Origin: Lingula anatina
Lineage: Eukaryota > Brachiopoda > Lingulata > Lingulida > Lingulidae
NCBI RefSeq assembly: GCF_001039355.2
Contig: NW_019775439.1
Coordinates: 231,080 to 295,079, forward strand
DNA: 64,000 bases
Direction of reading: 5' to 3'
Shown: piece by piece, positions 55,301 to 64,000 of the stretch
How the letters are laid out: every line of letters starts with the position of its first letter
Position numbering within the stretch: the first letter of the stretch is position 1
Made by a program: the position numbers and the translations under genes
The notes under the pieces: model-generated
What the model was told of the DNA's origin: nothing
What the model saw: only the letters and a program-made list of their open reading frames with translations
Databases searched by the model: none

Positions 55301-58300
55301 GTATATCCACCAGTGTATCCTGAAAAACAGAAAATAATTATTATCATAATGTTAATGATAATAATAATAAAAACTGATTATAGTAATGATTATTATCAAG
55401 TCTCCAGTATGTCCACCTAAGCTCCTGAAACACAAATAATAATAATAATAATAATTTATTATTACACTAGAGTGTCCGTGAACTTTCTTACCACTGAGTA
55501 CTGTACATCTTGCATGCCCGTGTCATCTTTGATGTCATACTCTTCCTCAGAGACATTGGCAGTGATTCTCTTGAACACCCCACAGCCTTCTGGGTAAATT
55601 TCTGAAACACATCGAAACATTAGATTAACTTCTTATATAATTCAACTGTGGAAATAAAATAGTTAAAAGTGCCTTGTTAGTAATTCCTCCTTTTATTTTT
55701 CTCATTCACCCCTCATCCTAACTAAAACACCAGTAAAATACTGATCTCTCTCTCCATCTTCTATCTTTTTAGTTATTGGGCTTTTAAAATACAAATAAGA
55801 CCTTCTATCAACTCAAGGTAACCAAGTAATTGAACATATTTCAATCATCTCCATATTCAATACATCTTATTTCAAATTTAGGATAAAAGGAGCTTTTCTT
55901 TTTTTTTCATGCAACAGGAGGTGGGTGTACACAGTTCAAGACTTAAATATTTCCATGCTTGCACTGTTCTTGTTTTTGCAAGCATGATTCTGGTGGTAGG
56001 GGGATACAAAATAACCGTTATTCAACTCAAAAGGGAGCAAAACCAAATCCATCAACATCGACAATCAAAACCAAATACAGCATTCCAAAAATACATGTAT
56101 ACATCCAGCCAAAAAATGCGGAAAAATTTTTTTAAAAAGGTCTGCAAAAATACATACAAACATGGGTAAATGCAATGAACTTATTAAACTCAATGTCCAG
56201 CCAATTTATATGGTACATATACTCTAAAATAAATGTGCCTTTAAGACATAAACATGTTCACAACAGATGCAAAGCAGGAAAAGGGGTACATGTACAGCAT
56301 TTCTACTCAACTGTATATTCCAGGGGGAAAAACATGCAATGAGGGATACATATATAGCAATTCTACAACACTGTACAAAAATATATTCTATATAAACTAC
56401 AAAAGTTGCGCATATATAAAATAATTTACACAGACAACGTGAATATTGATACACTATTTCATTTAATTAAGCAACTGCATTTACACTTTATAAAATCTGA
56501 TGATCCAAATCGTTTAACATAAATATAAAGCCCCTCCAAGGAAGGGGAAAAGCTTAGTTAGATTTGCTCTAAAAAGCATGCAAAATATGGTATTTGGTTT
56601 CCATTTTGGGCAAATATTCATGCATTTTGCAGTTAGAATATGAAGCTTTCAAATTTATATCAGTTGAACTTATTAGGAAAACCCAAAACATGCATCATTT
56701 TATATCATTAAACTATGTCTTGTTCATTTAATTAGGAAGTTGTACAGTGAGTACTACTTAAAACATGCACATAAAAAGATTTCACAATATAGACTTTACA
56801 TTTGACTATGATTACAATTTAAATTTCTTTTTTTAACTTGTTGATTAAGTGTTAATCGAAAAAAAAACTTTTTGTAGTTGTAGAGCATTAGGAATTGCGC
56901 AAATCTCTAAATATAAAATAAATGATATCATTACATTCCTTTTTTTTTAATTTTTTAAAGTATGTAACATTACAGGTATTGTGCAAGCATAATTATTTCA
57001 AAAAATTATTTAAACATGAAGAACAACAATCAACATTTTTTTCAGATAAGAAAGCAAAACACAACAAACACAATATTAGCATATATTGAGTAATGCAAAA
57101 CACAATATCACAACCATCACAATAAAAAAGGAATAATAGCCCAACAACTCAGGTCCACAGTTTAAATTCAGTTCTTAAATGTAAAGATCAGAGGAAAATG
57201 TTTTCAAAAGTATTTTCTTCCAAGCAATAGACTACAAATCAAAGCATTCGTTTGTCAAAATGAAAATGTTTAAGCTTAAATATCATATATTTGAGCATGC
57301 CTTTCATGAATCATTGTCTATTCCCCCCTCCCATCTCTTAAGCAGCATTCAAATCATTTCTCATAGAAAAGTCTTAGATCTCACTTTGGGAAGGTGAAGC
57401 TCAATTTGCAGTCCCACGCTGTGTAACTCCACTGTGATTACACACAGTCACTGTGATGGTTTTAGTGAAATTATACACAGTGAGGGTTTGCAATCAAGCT
57501 TCTCTCCCTTAAATAAAAACTAAAACTATTTTTTTCATAAAGTGATCTTAATGCAGCTTTATCCTATATCTTCCCAGTACTAATCAAGATCAGTGATCAA
57601 ACTCACGCCTTGTAACATCAGTAAATAGATGATCTTATAATATTAACCAATGATTTCTAATGAGTAGATCTCCTCCAAGATGTATCATGGACATGAAACA
57701 TTTGGAATTTTGAATTGCCTCAACATTATATTTAATTATTAAAAAAAAGGGGATAATAAACACCAATAAAGGGTAAGGACCCAGTCCTGAAAGCTGCCAA
57801 GAATTCAAACTAGTAACAATCTGTGACAACTTTTTAGCCTGCTAACCTTTTGGTAAGTCAGGGCCTACGAATCGACTAGCCCGAACAGAAACGGTGGACA
57901 GTTAATGAGCAAATTTTAATACTGGCCTTGCCAGCTTCCACAAATTTACCCGCATTTAAAGGGGGGCAGTGGGTGATGTTATATGGAATGATATAGAATA
58001 TTAAAACCTACAGCATCAGAAGAATTTGGGATTTGGGTAAATTTAATGAATATTCAGTATGACAATAAATCAAAAATAAAAATAAAATAATGCAAGTTAA
58101 TATTCCTGATCCCAAATTGTTGTAAAAAACTGAAGGGTCCACCACCAGAAAATGTCTTGAAGAAAATATGTACCAATTGTTTGTTTGATCAAAACATATT
58201 AAGTATATTTGTCTTGTCATACCAATTCAAATTATACCAATAATAAAAATCAGGAGAGTTAATATGCATTAAGAATGCAGCTTTGAGTAATTTTGGTATT

Positions 58301-60126
58301 AACTATAATTAACCTTTTTTTAAAGAGGAAAATCAAATGACGTTTTGAAGCATTTTGCTTGCAAAGTGGTACAACATATTTTTTACTCTTTTCAGATGCA
58401 GTAAGTCAGCATACCTCAATCTCCGAAAGCTGATACTAAATTAGTTCTTGGTCAAGAAAAGCGGAAATTAAAGGTTATAAAACTGCCTATTATTTTATTT
58501 TCAGACTTGAGACATAACTTTTGAACTTTATTGTATATATTTAAAAAAAATAAAAATAAAAAATGAAAAAAGCCCAACATTACTCAAATCAAAACACCCT
58601 TTATGAATGCAACTCCCCTGATTTTTAAAAAACAAAACCTACAAAACCAGCTACCACTACAACAACTACTGATAAGGTCCACATATACAAGTTATACAAT
58701 TAACAACTACTGCAGGCGGACAGGAAGTACAAGCTGATAGATAGGTGGCAGCACCATATAGCACTTACTCCGTAGCTTTCCTGACACAGCGAAGAAAAAG
58801 ACAAACAAGAACACAAAACATATAAATTGTAAACGCTTTAAATATCTTAACAAGTAGGTACCCATAGTGCTCACTCATGCGTGCACGTACGCACGCACAC
58901 ACACACACACACAAACAGGGACTGTCAAGATATGCTTGATATACAGAGTATAACCGATATATTTTCCAGTTAATTTTTTTGCACATTCAGCACTGCAGTA
59001 CAAGTAAAATATCTAAAATGAGATTTTAATACATGTATTTCTCTTTTGAAAGATTCAAATGCTGAGATTTAAATTTTTTAAGTGCTTGAAATTGAAGAAA
59101 AATATAAATACTGACATAAAATGTAAGTAAGAAAGTATTGGTATGACAATAAATAGCATGATAAAATTGTTACTCATACATGCCCAAGACAAGGCAATCT
59201 CTCAGATAAGTTAAATCATGGACCAATCAAATTCTTCATATTCAATATGTGACTAGAGAGAACATGCATACATATTCTGCATATAAAAAAACTTTCAGAT
59301 TGCAGATTTTATGCATAACTTCCTTTTGACTTAAGAAAAAAGTTTTTATTATCACCCATTTCAACAGTGAAAACATTAGACAATAGTATCTTTCACATTC
59401 AACTACCTTTGTGTTTTGAATAGTCAATATAAGGAGAAGTAAATGTGAAAACATAGTGAGCAAACGTACCTCTTCTTTTCAAGTATTCTGCAACTAGAGC
59501 GGCAATGTGTAGATAGCAATATGCAGCCTGAAAGAAAGGAGTAGTACACTTTGTCTAATTTCTGGTAATTTAAAATCTGTTTATTTCTTTGTACTGCTGC
59601 ATATTGTATTTTAATGTGCCCCATTTTTTTCTTTAATAATCATATTGAAAAGCATGCATATTTCTTTGTAATCTGCCTTGAATTGTTAAGTTATTATCTT
59701 TTTACTTGATAAAAGAGCAAGACTTGCTCTGGGGCATTTAATCTAAGCTTGTGAATTAAGTTAATTCGATATGAAGCATAACCCAAAAATGCAGATAACT
59801 GAGTTCAAGATAAAAATGTGATGAGAATCTATTTGGAAAGTAAGAGGATTCCATCACCAAAACTTTTCTTCTCTGTCCATTAACAAAACAAAACCCTACT
59901 GGCCACTGACCTCAGAATAATTCATATGCCGAACATGAATTTTAGCCATGTTTTCTAGCCATGTTTTCCTGAGTTCGGGCGTGGCAGCGTAGGACTTGGC
60001 CAGGCTATACTGAAGGTCCACCAACATTTCCGGGTCATTCTGGTGCTCCTTCATCTGTGCTGTCGCCATCAGCACAGTCCTGATCCGCTTGGTCAGATCC
60101 TTAACCTCGGCAGGGAAGTTGGTTCT
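52345..60126 (-). CDS. DOCK-D (DOCK9/10/11, zizimin) family Rho GEF, DHR-2 region, 5' part missing
   Basis: DOCK proteins activate Rac/Cdc42 through the C-terminal DHR-2 domain; the DOCK9 subgroup acts mainly on Cdc42. Minus-strand exons: 59911-60126, 59470-59527, 55492-55601, 55197-55319, 54787-54900, 54206-54349, 53619-53832, 53046-53337, 52652-52790 and 52345-52443. All junctions are in phase. Diagnostic stretches include [70 protein letters not shown] and [39 protein letters not shown] covers the nucleotide-sensor region. The tail ending TSTV is a class I PDZ-ligand pattern and aligns with the DOCK9/11 C-terminus. The PH, DHR-1 and armadillo regions are absent: upstream sequence beyond the N at 60428 belongs to a different protein. 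The first exon has tandem acceptor AGs (60127 and 60125). Confidence 0.92.
58769..58780 (-). CDS. candidate 12-nt microexon in the DOCK gene
   Basis: Within the 3.9-kb intron between 59470 and 55601 the minus strand has a strong pyrimidine tract and acceptor (TTTTTCTTCGCTGTGTCAG). Twelve bases GAAAGCTACGGA follow, then a consensus donor GTAAGT. Inclusion keeps the phase-1 frame and adds four residues (GKLR). Vertebrate DOCK9 has a variable insert at the equivalent place, from memory. It could be chance, but both splice sites are unusually good. Confidence 0.5.
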
Positions 60127-60427
60127 CTATAAACGGAAAAGTTTGAGGTAAAAATTATAATTATGCTTTGGTATTGACCTCGTAAAAGTCTCTGAACATT
60201 TAACTTCTGTACGGACAATTACTTCTTCAGAGACAAAACAGGACTGACTGCAGCCATTTGATTAGCATTTGATTGCCCTCTCCCCCCTCCACCACTCTAC
60301 CAGGACAAAATTTCAACATACGGCAACCTAAATGACGCTGTCCACAATCTTTTTAAAACAACTCATTTCTACTTGGGTCATGACCTACGTTTACTTCAGA
60401 CTCGGCCCTTATAAGTTATACACTGGA

Positions 60428-60428
60428 N
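60428..60428. other. single-N contig junction between two partial genes
   Basis: It lies between the last PX-SAM exon (60591) and the first DOCK exon (60126). The other three single Ns in the window are demonstrable joins. Confidence 0.85.
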
Positions 60429-60590
60429 GAATTTTATCATTATCACATATCTAAATATAGCCACTTCAAAATGATTTTTTCAAATTAAAATGCAAAGAAG
60501 AAACTTCTTTTCATCTTTTTACTTATTTTTACCAATTTGTTATTTTTTTCATTTATTATTTGGAAAAAAAGTTTACTGCCTCCTGCTTAC

Positions 60591-63248
60591 ATAATCTTCT
60601 GTAACTCTTTCCTGAGTTTGCTGATGGCACCTTTAGCGAGACCCATCTCCTCTAGTTGCTCATCAGTGACTTCTGGGAGCTGAGGATAAGAACAGGAAGG
60701 CATTTAGAACATGGCATCATGCTGGTGGGTTCAACTTACAGCAACAACTACTGCTACTACTATGTGATAATAACAAAAATGATAACTAGAACAGCACTAG
60801 GTGAGTGCAGACCTCCTCCACGGCAGTTAAGTTCTCATAATTAACTTATAAAATTTTAATTAATGGATCACCACTTAAGTCTTATCGCTTTGAAGTTGAG
60901 TTAGGTGGTATACTAACAAACAAACAAACACAAAACCATGGCCTTCTTGGCAGAAGTAATAATTCATTTCTTAAAAGTTGTACCACAAGTGCACCTCACT
61001 ACTGCTTACCTAAAATCATTAAGACATTTGGTACCCAAGATTTCAATTAAAAGACAGCATTATCATAAAACTTCCATTTTAAATACTTACATCACTTAAT
61101 GAATACTTGCTCAACTGATCTTTGTACTTGTGCAACCTCACTGATTTGAGCCACGTCACCAATGATGACTCATCCTCGCATGTGGCATCTTCCGGGTGAA
61201 GCGTAGACAGCATCCTTTGCTGCTGCTGCTTATTATAGTGCTGCTGTTGGTTCACAATGATATCTGGCTCTGGCATAGAGGGGGGAGACATGAATTGCAA
61301 TGACAATGACAGTGGTGAAGGCAGTGGCGCCGAGCTAAGCGAGAACGGTGACACAGATCCTGATGTGTATGCAGCCCTGTTAGGAAAAAAAAGTTTGATA
61401 GGTTAAGTGATCAAGTCCAGTGAATTTTTTAAGTGTTGAGTATTTCTTATTTATCAGGAAGATGGTGAATTTCTTTTTCAGAGTAGGTTTTTGCTATTTA
61501 TCATGAAGCATTTCCTAACTCAAATTATATGAGGCAGTTTAAATCAGCTGAAACAACAAGCATTTCTTCGAATCATCAGCCGTGAATATTTGAGGGAACT
61601 CATCCTTGGAAAGTTACCACTTTTTTGCTTAATAATACAATGAAAAGTGGAAAAGCAATTTAAGATGAAGAGTCTTACTGATAAGTATACACCATATTAG
61701 AATCAATCAGAACATATTCAGAGATCCCAGCAGGCAAAACTAAAAGGAACATAATATAAATTCAATATACTAAAGCTATTCCTATCACTGTAATACTCAG
61801 CTAAAGCAAAGACCCATACTTACCTCTGATACGAGGTGGGTGTGGTGGTTGTTAAGGATGGTGTTACTGAACGCTCCTTGGCCATGCCAGCTATGCCTCC
61901 CATGTGATGCTCTGGAGAAATGCAATAACAATTTCATCGTTTTGTACGCACACTTCCATACATGTATTAGTAAGCTATCACTGTACATGTATGCATGCAA
62001 TTTTTAGCTACTAACTTTATTTCTTTACTTCTTTACATGAAAAACCCCTACAAAACCAAACACAGTTCACATTTACCAACATCAGAGCAGTAAGTTTTGC
62101 ACAAAGACGAAGTTATGTGATACATAATTATAGTTAAATACACTGTCACCCCAGCTATATATGCCTGAAAACCTTGAGCATCAGCAAGAGGTGTTCAAGG
62201 TATATATCATGAGATGGTTAAAGTGTATTGTTTGACTTACATATAATGAGAGAAAGCAGTTGCATTTCACAGAAAAAAAAAAACTTTATATCTGAACATA
62301 GCACATACAGTCTCAGTCACATAGTACAGGGATGAGACTGCCATTTAGTGAAAAATTCAGAAAAGGTGGCACGGGGCCAGGCTTTTTTTTTTTTTTTTTT
62401 ATAAGTACAATCTCATTACTGATAGCATTTCTAGGTATATATAAGGCACTCATCTACAGTGTTACTTACCAACTATCCTTCTTCCCCCAACATCCACATG
62501 TTTGGAGTTATAAATGGTAGCTGAGCGCACATACTCCGAAGTGGGATGGACTTCCTCTTTATATTCTGCAAGAGTGAACATATATTAAGTCTTAATATTC
62601 ATCATAAATTTGCCGCATGAATAAAAGCCAAATAGGGCTAACTGACTTGAAAAAGCTGCCAAGCAGAGTTATTTTTAATTGCTCTTTTCCTATGTTACTA
62701 TTTTTTTAAATCATCAGATTCCAACACAAGTTTACTTCGTAAAATAGCTATGGCTGAAAATGCTATACATATTTCACCAGGCAGTAAAAAGGAATGAGAC
62801 TGATTGATGTGAAAAAAAAAATGAATAACTTAAGTGAGTCATAGCTCAAGAGACCAATGACTAGTGAATTCCTTATAAGAAGGAAGTGTGAATGACACAG
62901 TGAACTGAATCTTTTTATTCAATGGTCTCAAAGATGCAAAATAGGCTATCTCTAGCATGATTAAAATGGCAAATCATAGAAACAGATGAAGCAGTTTTAA
63001 ATGAAAATAAGCAATGAGAAAGCGGCAAACAGCAATCGTCTTCACCTGCATCATTACCAAACCCCTGCCGTGAATTTGTGCTTCCCGTTGACGAATGCCG
63101 CGAGCGATCTGCACCTGTTCTTTCTGTACGATTTCTGTTAAATGCATTCTCCACCAGTATATGAGAGGCAGGGTTCTGGGGCTCAGGCTTAAAGAAGACC
63201 TGTAGGTAATCACTGTGCAGAATATACTCAGGGACTTTGACCAGTTGT
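60591..63248 (-). CDS. PX-like and SAM domain protein (ZCCHC14-like), partial at both ends
   Basis: Minus-strand exons: 63046-63248, 62470-62565, 61824-61911, 61091-61376 and 60591-60679. All have GT-AG borders and matching phases (1, 1, 2, 0). The first encodes QLVKVPEYILHSDYLQVFFK, resembling the last helix of a PX domain, then a Ser/Arg-rich linker. After a low-complexity stretch with QQQHYNKQQQQ comes a SAM domain split over two exons (LVTWLKSVRLHKYKDQLSKY, then TDEQLEEMGLAKGAISKLRK). PX followed by a Ser-rich linker and a SAM with RLHKY is the order in ZCCHC14; Smaug-type SAMs are similar. These SAMs bind hairpin RNA in relatives, so post-transcriptional regulation is a guess. The expected C-terminal CCHC knuckle is not found; the gene stops at the junction N. 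The 5' end is outside the window. Confidence 0.75.
62380..62400. repeat. poly-T tract
   Basis: About 18 T in an intron of the PX-SAM gene. Confidence 0.9.
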
Positions 63249-63304
63249 CTGAAAGAAAAAAGGTTTATATAATCTTTGTGATCATGTTTTAACCATTAAT
63301 GCAT

Positions 63305-63305
<1 letters not shown>

Positions 63306-63379
<74 letters not shown>
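63306..63379. repeat. (CT)n-(CA)n microsatellite
   Basis: A CT run is followed by a longer CA run, in an intron upstream of the PX exon. Confidence 0.95.
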
Positions 63380-63382
<3 letters not shown>

Positions 63383-63395
63383 TTGTCTATGTGTA

Positions 63396-63620
63396 CCAAC
63401 CGAGGACATCAGCACAACACCATACAACCGAGGACATCTTATTCCTTGGTTAAATCAAAATAAAAACATTCAATTTAGGGTAAAATCTATTCGAGTATGA
63501 ATGTTATAAATTAATTTTTTATAAAAACTAATTTTTTGCTGACAAGAATTTTACATTCTAACCGAGGACACACACGGACACACACACGGACAGACACTAC
63601 ACATTACAACCGAGGACATG
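63396..63620. repeat. four copies of AACCGAGGACA
   Basis: The 11-mer AACCGAGGACA occurs near 63401, 63426, 63559 and 63608, each next to CA-rich sequence. Origin unknown. Confidence 0.75.
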
Positions 63621-64000
63621 CATGCATCTACATGTAATAATGATTGTACTTTTAATGCAAAGCAAATTTTATATAGCGTTACTTTGCAGCAATTCACATT
63701 TTTATGAAATTCTTTCATATTTAAGGTAAATTCCAAAATAACACCAGAGGTGATGATTAAATGAACAGTTATACAATATTTAATGCTGGGCTTTGCCACT
63801 TTTTTAGAATTGAAGATTATGAGATAAAACATCAATTAATTTAGGAAAAGAAAGGATACTGATGAAATAAAATAAAAGACCAAAGAAATTCGTTTTCAAA
63901 CATTTTATTTTCATAATGCTTATTTTCTATTTAGCACTCTTTTATTATCATGAATTTTATATTTTGATAACACAAAGTGTCGTCCATTGGATACAGACTT
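63621..64000. other. AT-rich intron or intergenic DNA, nothing seen
   Basis: No exon with splice sites is recognisable on either strand. Confidence 0.5.

Noticed and set aside
55909-56169. 86-codon plus-strand frame in the DOCK intron
   Set aside because: No family signature, AT-driven composition, and it lies inside a well-supported intron on the other strand.

Overview
The window is AT-rich, intron-bearing animal DNA. It has short coding exons with GT-AG introns of several hundred bases to about 4 kb, intronless class A GPCR genes, a eukaryotic tRNA-Glu, many microsatellites, and a dense load of small inverted-repeat transposons. The mix suggests a highly heterozygous marine invertebrate (lophotrochozoan or invertebrate deuterostome). 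The sequence alone does not fix the phylum.

Layout. 1-6.4 kb: simple repeats, three copies of one MITE family, an unassigned 3'-terminal exon (1896-2036, +) and a tRNA-Glu (3536-3606, -). 6.4-19 kb: a false tandem duplication of one locus carrying a divergent 333/334-residue GPCR; two alleles are strung together at single-N junctions at 7888 and 12845. 19-27 kb: transposon graveyard, with a CR1/Jockey-like LINE relic, a broken Tc1 transposase, and a mariner/Tc1 element with intact 27-bp ends, TA target sites and a dead transposase.

28.6-34.8 kb (-): a complete seven-exon gene whose product is an N-terminal CARD joined to a Rab-type small GTPase with a basic, dicysteine C-terminus. The splice phases close through all seven exons, apart from some choice at the exon 2/3 boundary. 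The switch II motif is atypical (DTVGT instead of DTAGQ). A symmetric 96-nt exon lies between the G4 and G5 motifs and may be skippable. I know of no described CARD-Rab family; this is the most novel object here.

38.2-41.4 kb: a second intronless GPCR, again present twice because of a single-N join at 39698; the first copy is truncated and the second is complete (374 residues). 41.6-48.5 kb: diverged direct repeats, a TTAA-target MITE whose empty site is visible in a neighbouring repeat, and a 2.3-kb terminal-inverted-repeat unit. 48.86-49.04 kb (-): an unassigned last exon.

52.3-60.1 kb (-): ten main exons and a candidate 12-nt microexon encoding the DHR-2 (Rho-family GEF) half of a DOCK9/10/11-type protein. 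60.6-63.2 kb (-): five exons of a PX-like plus SAM protein resembling ZCCHC14. The first gene lacks its 5' part and the second its 3' part exactly where a single N lies (60428), so the apparent fusion is probably a contig mis-join.

The genes do not form an obvious pathway. The CARD-GTPase (predicted membrane-anchored signalling switch), the DOCK GEF and the GPCRs are separate signalling genes. Every single-base N that can be tested in this window marks a doubtful assembly join.
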